Below are positions 1 to 8,044 of a DNA stretch of 56,615 bases, piece by piece. The position numbers and the translations under genes are program-made. The DNA is from Betaproteobacteria bacterium. GTDB lineage: Bacteria > Pseudomonadota > Gammaproteobacteria > Burkholderiales > Casimicrobiaceae. A model generated the notes under the pieces. That model did no database searches and was not told where the DNA came from. It saw only the letters and a list, made by a program, of their open reading frames with translations. Each line of letters opens with the position of its first letter. Position 1 is the first letter of the stretch. The stretch is taken from contig JAPUER010000051.1 of NCBI GenBank assembly GCA_027492485.1, positions 1-56,615 on the forward strand, in the 5' to 3' direction.

Positions 1-15
1 AGGCTAAGGTTCGCC

Positions 16-44
16 ATTATAGAAAACGTTAATACTTAAATCAA
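16..44 (-). promoter_or_regulatory. Sigma70-type promoter reading out of the left edge
   Basis: On the minus strand there is TTGATT, a 17-base spacer and a perfect TATAAT. It lies just downstream of the stop codon of the midcut-like gene and would drive a gene outside the window. It is inferred from the consensus match only. Confidence 0.5.
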
Positions 45-51
45 AGTTGCT

Positions 52-567
52 CTAGTCGTCGTTGAACTGGATGCCAACATTGCAGGTCGCGTTTGCGGAC
101 ACCGTACCGGTGACGTCGCAGGTGGTGGTCGACGAATTGATCGAGTATGCTCCGGGATTGGCGAGCGTGATGCTGCGGATCACGATTGTGTTGCCGGTGG
201 CGTTGACAAAGGGGTAGGGGCCGGTGCCTCCCAACAGCGCAGTCGCCGGGCTGGTCACCATGTTGGTGGGGGGGATCACGGCGACGGCCTGCGAGGTTTG
301 CGGCGCGGTCGACGCAGCGGCAACGGCGCCGGCCACGACAGCGGCACCGAGCAGGCGCGAGGCGGCACGGTTGCGCTTGCGCAGTAGCACGGCCGCCGTG
401 ACGCCCATCAGCAAGGCAGCCAGCGCGACGCCCCAGGAGCCCACCGGCACCGGCCCGGCGACGTCGAACGCCACGATGATGCTGGGCGGGTTCTGTGCCA
501 CGGCTGCCTGCAACGTCAGCAGCGTTGCTGCATTGGCGGCGAGGGCGGATCGAACAAAACGACTCAT
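52..567 (-). CDS. Midcut-by-XrtH-like secreted protein (exosortase H substrate)
   Basis: A 171-residue protein with an N-terminal signal-like segment (about residues 1-25). Residues 39-46 read PVPVGSWG. They are followed by a hydrophobic helix (47-62) and a basic cluster RKRNR (63-67). This tripartite pattern resembles the IPTLxxWG-CTERM sorting signal recognised by exosortase H, but it sits in the middle of the chain, as in the midcut-by-XrtH proteins. Beyond it are a second Ala-rich hydrophobic stretch (about 72-87) and a Thr/Asn-rich C-terminal domain with two cysteines (150 and 162). I chose the ATG at 567 because it begins a plausible signal peptide and has a GAAAGG ribosome site upstream; an in-frame start at 675 gives an Arg/His-rich leader with no secretion features. 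No exosortase gene is in the window. The family assignment rests on motif placement alone. Confidence 0.55.
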   Translation of the reverse strand: MSRFVRSALAANAATLLTLQAAVAQNPPSIIVAFDVAGPVPVGSWGVALAALLMGVTAAVLLRKRNRAASRLLGAAVVAGAVAAASTAPQTSQAVAVIPPTNMVTSPATALLGGTGPYPFVNATGNTIVIRSITLANPGAYSINSSTTTCDVTGTVSANATCNVGIQFNDD

Positions 568-853
568 TGCTACAACCTTTCGATAGGAGGGTGGGAAAAG
601 ACCGCTAAGAATTGTCGTATGTCGATGGGTGCGGTGCAACAAATCCGGTTGTGGCCGCGCGATTTGCGTCCGCATCTGTTGTCAATTTGCCGGCAGGCGA
701 TCACGCTGTGCAAGTCGCGATGGTGCGTGAAGGCAGCAAATGGCCCCGCAAGTGCGGGTGTTTTGGGTGCAGACGTGGCGGCGGGAACAACCTGGTCCTT
801 ATATCCAGCTCATATCCCGTCGGCGACGGTCACGTTCCGTGCTCACGCAGCAG

Positions 854-1801
854 TCAATTGTCGCCCGCCGTGAAGAAAGGGTGACGTCGGGCTTGCCAAT
901 CGACAACCAGTCGCTGCAAATCGCTGCCGGATGGCACGAATGCCGGGATTGGGGCGTACACCCAGCCGTTGGCCGTGGACGCGGTTGTTCCGGCCGTCGG
1001 CAGCGGCGATACGCGCAGTACGTTGGGAGGTACGTCGAGGTGTTTGCCGAGCAGTAACCACTTCTCGCGCATTGACAGGATCGAGTTGGCGCCAAGCGTC
1101 CGCACCTCGGACAGGGTCTGCCGCTGTTCGCCGTGAATGCGAAAACTCGACAAGCGCGCGGCGAGAAAGGCGACCGGCCCACGCTGCGCCAGCCGACACC
1201 AGAGTACGAGGTCGGAAACGCCGCGACCCGGATCGCCCAGAAAGTCAAAAAGCGGCGTGCCATCCGCGATTGCACTGCGCCGGAACATCGCGGTCGAGGG
1301 CTCGCCTACAAAATTCAGGCCGAGCAGCAACAAAGCGTTGATCACGTCGTCGCCATTAACCAGGGAGTCCTGCTCCAGCACCGGTGTCGTCGCCGGCCAG
1401 TCACGCAGCGGTGAGCCTCGTTCGTCGATGCGGCGCCGGTGTGAGGTCGCAAGGTCGGCGCCGGGGTTGTCATCGAGTGCACGCGCCAGGCGTTCGAGGC
1501 AGTCCCGATCAAGCAGATCGTCGTCATTGAGGAACTTGATGTATTCGCCACGCGACGCCGCGAAGCATCGTTCGTAGTTTCGACGCACGCCAAGCTGAGC
1601 CTCGTTGCGCTGGTAATCGACCACCGCGCCGCTCTCGGCAGCGAACGTACGCACGATGCTTTCCACGGCGTCGGTGCGACTGTCGTCGCGGACTACGATC
1701 TCCAGCCCGGCGATGGTCTGCGCGGCCACGCTTTGCAACGCGGCTTTCAGATAGCGCGGGTTGTAGGCCGCGATCAGGACCGAAATGCGTGGAGTGCTCA
1801 A
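854..1801 (-). CDS. Family 2 glycosyltransferase
   Basis: A 315-residue GT-A fold glycosyltransferase. It opens with the typical PRISVLIAAYNP strand, has an acidic motif VRDDS (about 37-41) and the nucleotide-sugar/metal-binding triad NDDD at about 92-95 after GEYIKFL. It should transfer a sugar from a nucleotide donor to a glycan or lipid carrier at the inner membrane face; the acceptor cannot be read from sequence. There are no obvious transmembrane helices. The start is a TTG at 1801, 21 bases after the upstream ATP-grasp gene ends, consistent with the last gene of a TctC/aminotransferase/ATP-grasp/GT operon. The 286 bases downstream, to the next gene, hold nothing I can identify. Confidence 0.8.
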   Translation of the reverse strand: MSTPRISVLIAAYNPRYLKAALQSVAAQTIAGLEIVVRDDSRTDAVESIVRTFAAESGAVVDYQRNEAQLGVRRNYERCFAASRGEYIKFLNDDDLLDRDCLERLARALDDNPGADLATSHRRRIDERGSPLRDWPATTPVLEQDSLVNGDDVINALLLLGLNFVGEPSTAMFRRSAIADGTPLFDFLGDPGRGVSDLVLWCRLAQRGPVAFLAARLSSFRIHGEQRQTLSEVRTLGANSILSMREKWLLLGKHLDVPPNVLRVSPLPTAGTTASTANGWVYAPIPAFVPSGSDLQRLVVDWQARRHPFFTAGDN

Positions 1802-1822
1802 CTGCTCACGTCCCGGCGCGTA

Positions 1823-2926
1823 TCACCCGGGCGATGGCTGTGACCATACGCCGTCGCGGTTCAGCACGTCGACATAGCGTGGCACTGGCGCGCGCGAGAC
1901 CAATTGCGCGCAGGCCCATTTGGCGGGTTCGGCGTCCCAGCGCGAGGGGGCGATATCGAGGCCCGTGAACAGCTTGATGCCCAGGCTCACCTCGTCGTAG
2001 CCGAGCAGGGTGCGCTCTGCAGCCAGCGCGCCGTAGCGGCCGTTGAACTCGTGGATCTTGACGATGCCGCGGCGATCGAGCTGGCACTGCACGTTGAGCG
2101 GGCCACGCCAGCCGAGCTTGCTGAACACGCGGTTGCATTCTGCGCCCAGTGCGATCGTCGCCGGTGCGACGTTGGGCTTGACGAAGCGCGCGCGAAAGCG
2201 CTGTTCGTTGTAGGTTGCAAAGACGCCATGCGGCGTGCTGTCTGGCGAGAACATCAGTTCGAGCGAATGCTTCTCGCCGTGCAGCGTGTGGAATAGCGGA
2301 ATGCCGACGGCGCTCAAATTGGCCTTGAAGTGCGCGAACTCCCCGGGGTCGCCGAGATATTCCTGCAGCACATAGTTGCCACGCTCGCGCATGCGCAACA
2401 GTTGTTCATACGTGTCGATGAGAAAAATGCCTTTCGAGCTGAAGCCGTCGCGCGGCTTGGCGATCAGTGGCCAGCCGACATGTTCGACGAAAGCGCGCAA
2501 CTCCGCAGGTTCGGCGCTGACCAGACAGGACTCGGCGAACGCGAGCCCGTTTTCCTTCGCCAGAAGGTAGCTCAACCACTTGTCGCCGAATGCGTGGCAG
2601 ATTGCCGATGGGCCGCAGACTGACCGGGCGTACAGCGATGGCTTGCCTTCCGACAGCAACGCCAGTGGTTCCACGTCGTCGTCACGACACGGAACGATCA
2701 TGTCGGGGCATTCGCGCTCGATGATTTCTTCGGCGCGGGTGCGCCATGCCTGCGGTTCACTGCTGGTCGGCGGCACGAGGTAGACACGGTCGTAAGCCCA
2801 TAGCTCCGGGTCATCGGCCACCGAGTTGGTAGCGACGATGCGGATGTCGCTCCGTCGCCCCACGAGCGACGAAGCGATGAACTGCGCGACCTGGCTGCCG
2901 CCGGAGAGGAGGAGTAATGTCTTCAT
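1823..2926 (-). CDS. ATP-grasp domain ligase, carbamoyl-phosphate-synthase-like
   Basis: A 367-residue protein. The N-terminal region (1-100) is a pre-ATP-grasp Rossmann-like half with LLLSGGSQ near the start. The ATP-grasp fold follows: GWPLIAKPRDGFSSKG at about 151-166 resembles the nucleotide-binding lysine and flexible loop, and HEFNGR at about 292-297 supplies the Glu/Asn metal ligands. Such enzymes join a carboxylate to an amine or thiol through an acyl-phosphate. In sugar-modification clusters they often decorate amino sugars or build small conjugates. It overlaps the upstream aminotransferase by 4 bases (ATGA), so the two are translationally coupled. Its substrate is unknown, but an amine made by the aminotransferase is an obvious candidate. 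Confidence 0.75.
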   Translation of the reverse strand: MKTLLLLSGGSQVAQFIASSLVGRRSDIRIVATNSVADDPELWAYDRVYLVPPTSSEPQAWRTRAEEIIERECPDMIVPCRDDDVEPLALLSEGKPSLYARSVCGPSAICHAFGDKWLSYLLAKENGLAFAESCLVSAEPAELRAFVEHVGWPLIAKPRDGFSSKGIFLIDTYEQLLRMRERGNYVLQEYLGDPGEFAHFKANLSAVGIPLFHTLHGEKHSLELMFSPDSTPHGVFATYNEQRFRARFVKPNVAPATIALGAECNRVFSKLGWRGPLNVQCQLDRRGIVKIHEFNGRYGALAAERTLLGYDEVSLGIKLFTGLDIAPSRWDAEPAKWACAQLVSRAPVPRYVDVLNRDGVWSQPSPG

Positions 2927-4116
2927 GAATTCGGATAACTGCCGGCGATGGCCTGGCTGATGAGGAACGCGATGTCGTCGACCGCCTGCTCGCTGACGCC
3001 ACCGTGCAGCGGCAGGCAGAGCATTTCGTCGGCGGCACGCACACTGACCGGCAGATTGCTGCGAGCTGCGCTCGCGAGATGCCGATAGTGAGGGAAATCG
3101 GAACAGAGCGGATGGAAGTAGCGGCGCGCGAGGATACGGTGTTCGCGCAGCAGGTGGAACGCGGCGTCGCGCTCAGCGGACGGCGGACGGTGCGAATCGC
3201 CGCATAAACGCACGACCAGATACTGCTCGCTTTGTGTAACGCCGCCCGGCAGTTCATAGATCGTCACCCCCGGAATCGATGCGAGCTTCCGACGGTAGCG
3301 TTCGCGCAACGCCCGGCGTCGCGAATGTTCGGCCACAACACCGGGCAATACCGCGAGCCCGAGCGCGGCACTTGCTTCGCTGAGTTTGCCGTTGCTGCCG
3401 CACAGCGCGACCGTACTTTCGTCGGCGATGCCGAAGTTCTGCATCGACGCGCATACGGCGCGCAGACTCGCGTCGGCCGCGACAAGTACGCCCCCTTCAC
3501 CGCAATGAGTGAGTTTGCTAGCGTGCAGACTGTAGATCGTTGCGTCGCCCCATCGGTGAATCGGCTCGCCGTCGATGCACGTGCCGAAGGCGTGGGCCGC
3601 GTCGTAGATGAGCGGCAGGCCATGTCTTGCCGCAATCGCATGCAGCGAAGCGTGATCGCAGGGATGACCATAGATGTGAACGGCGAGGATCGCCGTGGTC
3701 TTCGGGGTAATTGCGGACTCGACCCGGTCCGGCTCGAGTGTAAGCGTCACCGGGTCAATGTCCGCGAACACCGGCTGCGCGCCAGCCCAGTCAATCGCAT
3801 GTGCGGAGGCCGCGAACGAAAACGGCGTCGTGACGACTTCGCCGGTGACCCGCAGCGCGCGCAGCGCGGTGGACAGGGCCACCGTCGCGTTGGCGAAGAG
3901 CACGGGTGAATCTGCGCATGAGAGCAAGGAGCCAAGCGCCTGCGTATAGTCGCGATGCAGCGGGCCAAAATTGCTGTAGCGACCCTCGGCCACGATGCGT
4001 TCGAACGAGGTGGCCAGCAGTGCGAGGTCCGGCGGTACCGAGCGCGCGAGCGGCAGCGGCGTCGCCTGCACGCGATCGGGGAAAAGCTGCATGCGCCCGA
4101 TTGCCGTGTCTTCCAA
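2923..4116 (-). CDS. DegT/DnrJ/EryC1/StrS-family PLP aminotransferase
   Basis: A 397-residue fold-type-I PLP enzyme. TPFSFAASAHAI (about 97-108), DAAHAFG (172-178) and the Schiff-base lysine in SLHASKLTHCGEGG (Lys 201) are diagnostic of the sugar aminotransferase family, which converts keto-sugars on nucleotide carriers to amino sugars using glutamate. The start is probably the TTG at 4116, with AGGAGG about 11 bases upstream; an ATG 24 bases further in (4092) is the alternative. It sits 15 bases after the TctC gene and overlaps the ATP-grasp gene. No dehydratase, epimerase or nucleotidyltransferase is nearby, so the keto-sugar must come from elsewhere in the genome. Confidence 0.85.
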   Translation of the reverse strand: MEDTAIGRMQLFPDRVQATPLPLARSVPPDLALLATSFERIVAEGRYSNFGPLHRDYTQALGSLLSCADSPVLFANATVALSTALRALRVTGEVVTTPFSFAASAHAIDWAGAQPVFADIDPVTLTLEPDRVESAITPKTTAILAVHIYGHPCDHASLHAIAARHGLPLIYDAAHAFGTCIDGEPIHRWGDATIYSLHASKLTHCGEGGVLVAADASLRAVCASMQNFGIADESTVALCGSNGKLSEASAALGLAVLPGVVAEHSRRRALRERYRRKLASIPGVTIYELPGGVTQSEQYLVVRLCGDSHRPPSAERDAAFHLLREHRILARRYFHPLCSDFPHYRHLASAARSNLPVSVRAADEMLCLPLHGGVSEQAVDDIAFLISQAIAGSYPNS

Positions 4117-4131
4117 GTTGCCTCAGGCCTC

Positions 4132-5124
4132 CTACTGCCCCACCTTGAGCTGCAACGCAGTCAACAGTGGCGAATACCGGGCACGATCCGCGGCAATGAG
4201 TCCAACGAATGTCTGCCGGTTCGGCGTCAGGAACTCGATGCCGGCGGCATCGGCGCGCTCGCGTGTATCGGTCGCAAGCTGCGCTTGGGCCAGCGCGGCG
4301 GTCAGGTGTTCGCTACGCGCATCGGTCAGATTGCGCGGTGCGTACATGCCGTACCAGGGTTCGAGATAGAAGCCGCGCATGCCTTGCTCGTGCAGCGTCG
4401 CCGCCTGTGGCCAGCGTGTCGAGCGCTTGTTGCCGCACACCGCGATGATGCGCAGCCGGTTTTCTCGCGCAAACGGAATCAGCCGCGAAAGATCGGTGGC
4501 GACGATGTCGATGCGGTCGGCGACGAGTTCCATGGTTGCGAGGTTCGAGCCGCGGAACGGCACGTGCACCAGATCGACACCGTGATGGTGCGCAATCATC
4601 GCGACCGTCAGATGAGAAGAGCCACCCACCCCAGCAGTGCCATAGGTCAGCTTGCCGGGATGGCGCTTCGCGTAAGCGACTAGCTCGCCGATGTCGGCGA
4701 CAGGCAGTTCGTTGCGCACCGCAAGCGCGAAAGGGACGCGGGCGACGCCTGCGAGCAAGCGGAAGTCCTGATCGACGTCATAGCCCGGATCGCGGTCGAG
4801 CAAGGTCGCGAGCACCAGATTGTTGCCGCCACCGAAGCCGATCGTATTGCCATCGGCGGCTGCTTTGGCAACCATGCGCGCGGCGATGCGGCCACCGGCG
4901 CCGCCGTGGTTCTCGACGATCACGTCCTGGTTCAGCGTCCGCGCGAGCGCGGGTACGAACACGCGGGCCACCGTGTCGGTCTGGGCGCCAGGCTCCTGCG
5001 CGACCAGTTTGAGCGCGCGCGCGGTGTCGCCGCTTGCCCAGGCCGGGCGCATCGACAGCGGAAGCGCGCTCGCAGCGAGCCCGGCCAGTCCCTGCAAGTA
5101 TCGTCGACGCGAAGCCAATCCCAT
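4132..5124 (-). CDS. Bug/TctC-family tripartite tricarboxylate transporter binding protein
   Basis: A 330-residue periplasmic solute-binding protein. The N-terminus has a twin-arginine-like RRRYLQGLAG followed by a hydrophobic region and a cleavage-like AWAS. The mature part shows family hallmarks: VENHGGAGGRIAA, a PxG.LTYGTAG.GSSHL segment and VPFRGS. These proteins capture carboxylates for TctAB permeases, but betaproteobacteria encode many orphans. No TctA or TctB gene is present here. It is the first gene of an apparent operon with glycan-type enzymes, a mixed context that leaves the ligand open. The Gly-rich loops argue for a functional binding protein. Confidence 0.85.
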   Translation of the reverse strand: MGLASRRRYLQGLAGLAASALPLSMRPAWASGDTARALKLVAQEPGAQTDTVARVFVPALARTLNQDVIVENHGGAGGRIAARMVAKAAADGNTIGFGGGNNLVLATLLDRDPGYDVDQDFRLLAGVARVPFALAVRNELPVADIGELVAYAKRHPGKLTYGTAGVGGSSHLTVAMIAHHHGVDLVHVPFRGSNLATMELVADRIDIVATDLSRLIPFARENRLRIIAVCGNKRSTRWPQAATLHEQGMRGFYLEPWYGMYAPRNLTDARSEHLTAALAQAQLATDTRERADAAGIEFLTPNRQTFVGLIAADRARYSPLLTALQLKVGQ

Positions 5125-5461
5125 ATTTACCCTGTGTTGCCGGTCTGGATGCGTTCAGTCTCGTCTAAGACGATTCTGTCATGCCGACAGTTTAGCGAAG
5201 CACGGCACGAAGCCTCCGCACAGGCGTCCGCATCCCGGCAACCTTTGTGACTCGACGTTGGACGGCGAGAATTAAGGCGGTAAAACCGACGACGAACACC
5301 GGCGCCAGTTGCGGGCACTCGCCGTGTCGAACGGCCCGCCACGGATGGGAACGCTGGGGAGACTATTGTGAAACTTGTGCTGTTGCGCGTATGCGCGCGC
5401 CGGAAAGAGCCGCGTGCTCAGGTTGCCGGCGTACCGACGTAACTTCGGCGCTGCCGACGAT
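5125..5461. other. Intergenic region without a supported gene
   Basis: The stretch lies between the TctC start and the terminators of rpmG. Short open frames here are Arg/Cys-rich and unlike proteins. It should contain the TctC operon promoter, but I see no convincing -35/-10 pair. Confidence 0.4.
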
Positions 5462-5481
5462 AAAAACCCGCTCGCGGCGGG
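5462..5481 (-). terminator. Second of two tandem rho-independent terminators after rpmG
   Basis: On the minus strand CCCGC, a 5-base loop and GCGGG are followed by TTTTT. It lies about 10 bases beyond the first terminator. Confidence 0.65.
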
Positions 5482-5490
5482 CCAGAAACG

Positions 5491-5513
5491 AAAAAGCCCG
5501 CATCGCGGGCTTT
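5491..5513 (-). terminator. Rho-independent terminator of rpmB-rpmG
   Basis: On the minus strand AAAGCCCGC, loop GAT and GCGGGCTTT are followed by further T residues. It starts 20 bases after the rpmG stop. The AAA/TTT closure also makes it usable as a weaker terminator on the plus strand. Confidence 0.85.
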
Positions 5514-5532
5514 GTGCGAATCGCCGAAGCGA

Positions 5533-5688
5533 TTACTTGAGCTTCGTCTCTTTGTAGAGCACGTGCTTGCGGGCGACGGGATCGAACTTCTTGATCTCGA
5601 ACTTGCCGCTCATGGTCTTCTTGTTCTTGGTCGTCGTGTAGAAGTGGCCGGTGCCGGCGGACGACTCGAGTTTGATCTTTTCACGCAT
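5533..5688 (-). CDS. rpmG: 50S ribosomal protein L33
   Basis: A 51-residue protein beginning [17 protein letters not shown] and ending VLYKETKLK, an unmistakable L33. It has no cysteines, so it is the zinc-independent (C-minus) form rather than the CxxC form. It follows rpmB by 13 bases, the usual rpmB-rpmG operon, and is closed by tandem terminators. The ATG at 5688 has a GGAGGA-like ribosome site just upstream. Confidence 0.97.
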   Translation of the reverse strand: MREKIKLESSAGTGHFYTTTKNKKTMSGKFEIKKFDPVARKHVLYKETKLK

Positions 5689-5701
5689 GATTCAGTCCTC
5701 C

Positions 5702-5935
5702 TTAGATGGTGCCCTTGGCGCGCAGGTCGGCGAGAACGGCGTCGATGCCCTTCTTGTCGATCAGGCGGATGCCGGCGGTGGTCAGGCGGAGGCTGACGAA
5801 GCGGTTTTCGCTTTCAACCCAGAAACGGCGTTGCTGCAGATTGGGCAGGAAACGGCGCTTGGTTTTGTTGTTGGCGTGGGAAACATTGTTGCCCACCATC
5901 GGCTTTTTGCCGGTGACTTGACAGACGCGAGCCAT
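5702..5935 (-). CDS. rpmB: 50S ribosomal protein L28
   Basis: A 77-residue protein starting [29 protein letters not shown], which is the conserved L28 N-terminus, and ending [13 protein letters not shown]. The length is typical for proteobacteria. It carries only one cysteine, so a four-cysteine zinc site is absent, matching the cysteine-free L33 beside it. It is the first gene of the rpmBG operon and is preceded by about 140 bases of leader after the predicted promoter. Confidence 0.97.
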   Translation of the reverse strand: MARVCQVTGKKPMVGNNVSHANNKTKRRFLPNLQQRRFWVESENRFVSLRLTTAGIRLIDKKGIDAVLADLRAKGTI

Positions 5936-6079
5936 GCTCGGAACTCCTCTGGCGATTCGCCGCTGGCGGGCGATGCCGGTGCTTCAGGTACGTCCCCGGG
6001 CGGCTGAAGGATCTGGCACGCCGCAAACGTCGAGTGGACAGCAGGCGAGCCGGGTTACACGAATCAGGGATAGCCGGGC

Positions 6080-6108
6080 ATTATAGCGCGGCGGGGCGCC
6101 CACCGCAA
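6080..6108 (-). promoter_or_regulatory. Sigma70 promoter of rpmB-rpmG
   Basis: On the minus strand TTGCGG, a 17-base spacer and a perfect TATAAT. It lies between the kinase stop and rpmB and implies an untranslated leader of roughly 135 bases. Confidence 0.65.
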
Positions 6109-6127
6109 ACATCGCGTTGGTGAACGC

Positions 6128-7036
6128 TTACCAGAGCCAGGCCGCCCCGCGGACGCCGCTGGAATCGCCATGCACGTTGCGCAGAAAGCGGGTGGCGACG
6201 TATTCGCTGAACACGTACTTCGGCAGCAGGGGCGGCACGCTGGCGTAGAAGCGCTCGATGTTCGAGACGCCGCCGCCGAGCACGATCACGTCGGGGTCGA
6301 GCACGTTGATGATGGTCGCAAAGGCGCGCGCCATGCGGTCCTCGACGCGCCGCAGGTAGGCGTCTGCCGCTTCGTCGCCGGCGGCGGCGCGGGTCACGAT
6401 GTCGGCCGCGTGAACCGAGCCGTCGGCAAAATGCGCCTGGATGCCGGTGCCCGACAGCCAGGTTTCGATGCAGCCGGGCTTGCCGCAATAGCAGACCGTC
6501 GCCCGGCCGCCGAGCGCTGCCGGCAATTCGTCCTGTTCCGGCCACGGCAGCGGGTTGTGGCCCCATTCGCCGCCGATGCCGTGCAGGCCGTCCAGCACCT
6601 TGCCGTCGATGACGATGCCGGCGCCGACGCCAGTGCCGAGAATCGCGCCGAACACGGTCCTGGCGCCGCGACCGGCGCCGTCGACGGCCTCCGACAGCGC
6701 AAAACAGTTGGCGTCGTTGGCGATGCGCACTTCGCGCCCGAGTTGCTGCTCCAGCATCTGTTTGACCGGCTGGCCGTTGAGCACGACGGTGTTGGAGCCG
6801 CGCAGCAGGCCGGTTCTCGGCGACAGCGAGCCGGGGGTGCCGATACCGACGCTGCAACGCTGGCCGAGCGCGCTTTCCGCCGCACGTACCAGTTCGACGA
6901 TGCCGGCGCAGACGGTGGCTGCCGAGTGCTGCTGCGTCGCAATGCGATGGCGCCAGCATTCGCGTCCGGCGGCGTCGAGCACGACGGCCTCGGTCTTGGT
7001 GCCGCCGAGATCGATACCCAGCCGGCAAGCGGTCAT
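6128..7036 (-). CDS. ROK-family sugar kinase (fructokinase/glucokinase-like)
   Basis: About 302 residues. The N-terminal phosphate loop LGIDLGGTKTE and the ROK zinc site CYCGKPGCIE are clear. GGEWGHNPLPWP precedes the zinc site and is typical of the Mak/NagK-like fructokinase and N-acetylhexosamine kinase branch. It should phosphorylate a free hexose in the cytoplasm with ATP. I prefer the ATG at 7036; a GTG two codons upstream (7042) is possible. It follows the GntR gene by 33 bases and is probably co-transcribed with it. Whether it serves fructose, glucose or an amino sugar cannot be settled from sequence. Confidence 0.85.
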   Translation of the reverse strand: MTACRLGIDLGGTKTEAVVLDAAGRECWRHRIATQQHSAATVCAGIVELVRAAESALGQRCSVGIGTPGSLSPRTGLLRGSNTVVLNGQPVKQMLEQQLGREVRIANDANCFALSEAVDGAGRGARTVFGAILGTGVGAGIVIDGKVLDGLHGIGGEWGHNPLPWPEQDELPAALGGRATVCYCGKPGCIETWLSGTGIQAHFADGSVHAADIVTRAAAGDEAADAYLRRVEDRMARAFATIINVLDPDVIVLGGGVSNIERFYASVPPLLPKYVFSEYVATRFLRNVHGDSSGVRGAAWLW

Positions 7037-7069
7037 GGCCACGCTTTCATCGCAGTCGTCATCGGGGCG

Positions 7070-7804
7070 TTACAGCAGTTCGGCGAAATACTCGTGCGCG
7101 GCGGTGTTGACCGTCGACACCCGCAGCTCCACCGGCTCGTCGCGCATGTCGAACGCGGTGCGGCGAATGGTCAGCACCGGCGTCGCCGGCTTCAGCTTGA
7201 GCAACTTGGCGTGCTCTGCCGACGCGGCCTCGGCGCGCAGCCGCTCCTCGGTGCGCACCACGGTGAGGCCGAATACCTCCTGATAGAGGTTGTAGATGGT
7301 GTTCGGCCGCTCCTTGAACTGCGCCGCCGACAAGCCCGCGAAACGCGTCTGGTCGAGCATGATGTCGTCGACCAGAACCATCGTGCCCTGCAGCGAGAGC
7401 TTGTTGCGGATGTGCAGCGTCGGCGTGCCGACGGCGAGGTTGAGGCGCGCTGCTGCTTCGGCGTCGGCAGTGCTCTTGTGAAAGAACACGAATTCGACCA
7501 GCGGATAGCTCTTGGCGCCCTTGTGCGGCACGATGTGAAAGAAGTAGAACAGCAGCCGCTCGCGGTCGTGCGAGGCGACGTAGGTGCCTTTGCCCTGTTG
7601 CCGGATCAGGATGCGGTTCTCGACCAGATCGTCGATTGCCTTGCGCAGGGTGCCGATGGAGACGCTGAATTCGGTCGCCAGTTGCCGTTCGGACGGAATC
7701 AATTGCCCCGGTTTCAGTTCGCCGGACGCCAATTGTTCCATCAGGGCGCGCTGCACGCCTTTGTAGAGCGGGCCGCCGTCGGGGCTGTTCAGTGAAGTGG
7801 CCAT
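7070..7804 (-). CDS. GntR/HutC-family transcriptional regulator (UTRA domain)
   Basis: A 244-residue regulator. Residues about 13-78 form the GntR winged helix, with PSERQLATEFSVSIGTLRKAIDDL and the wing GKGTYV. Residues about 95-235 are a UTRA ligand-binding domain ending in the usual TVNTAAHEYFAELL strand. It acts as a dimer on a palindromic operator and usually responds to a metabolite of the adjacent pathway. It lies downstream of the lyase/SDR genes on the same strand, separated by repeat copy A, and upstream of the ROK kinase. The palindrome at 10381-10407 is a candidate target. Confidence 0.88.
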   Translation of the reverse strand: MATSLNSPDGGPLYKGVQRALMEQLASGELKPGQLIPSERQLATEFSVSIGTLRKAIDDLVENRILIRQQGKGTYVASHDRERLLFYFFHIVPHKGAKSYPLVEFVFFHKSTADAEAAARLNLAVGTPTLHIRNKLSLQGTMVLVDDIMLDQTRFAGLSAAQFKERPNTIYNLYQEVFGLTVVRTEERLRAEAASAEHAKLLKLKPATPVLTIRRTAFDMRDEPVELRVSTVNTAAHEYFAELL

Positions 7805-7850
7805 AACTTTGCAGTATCGCTTGCCGCCGTCCGGCTGTCGATGCGCGCTT

Positions 7851-7969
7851 CAGCTTTTTTCATTAAGCCGCTTTTGCATTGGGCTCAGCGCCGCAAAAGC
7901 CGTAAAGTCGACTTTGCGTAAAAACCGAGCTTTTTCCCATATCGGATAACGCTTTGACGAAAAAGATGA
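7851..7969. repeat. Dispersed long palindrome, copy A
   Basis: A 119-base imperfect palindrome running from CAGCTTTTTTC to GACGAAAAAGATG. Its centre, AAAGTCGACTTT (7904-7915), coincides with the midpoint of the element. The right arm (CCCATATCGGATAACGCTTTG) closely matches that of copy F. It separates the SDR stop from the gntR start. Confidence 0.8.
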
Positions 7970-8044
7970 TAGTGCGCCAAACGCTGGAACTGTGGCCGTT
8001 CTCCGCATCGTGCCGACGCCGGAAAGACCGAACCGGAGGTCGCA

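Noticed and set aside
5247-5540. Small plus-strand frame in the TctC-rpmG gap
   Set aside because: Arg/Cys-rich translation that runs through the terminators and into rpmG; no ribosome site.
6170-7795. A 541-codon plus-strand frame opposite the ROK kinase and GntR genes
   Set aside because: Shadow of two well-supported minus-strand genes; it has no recognisable motif.
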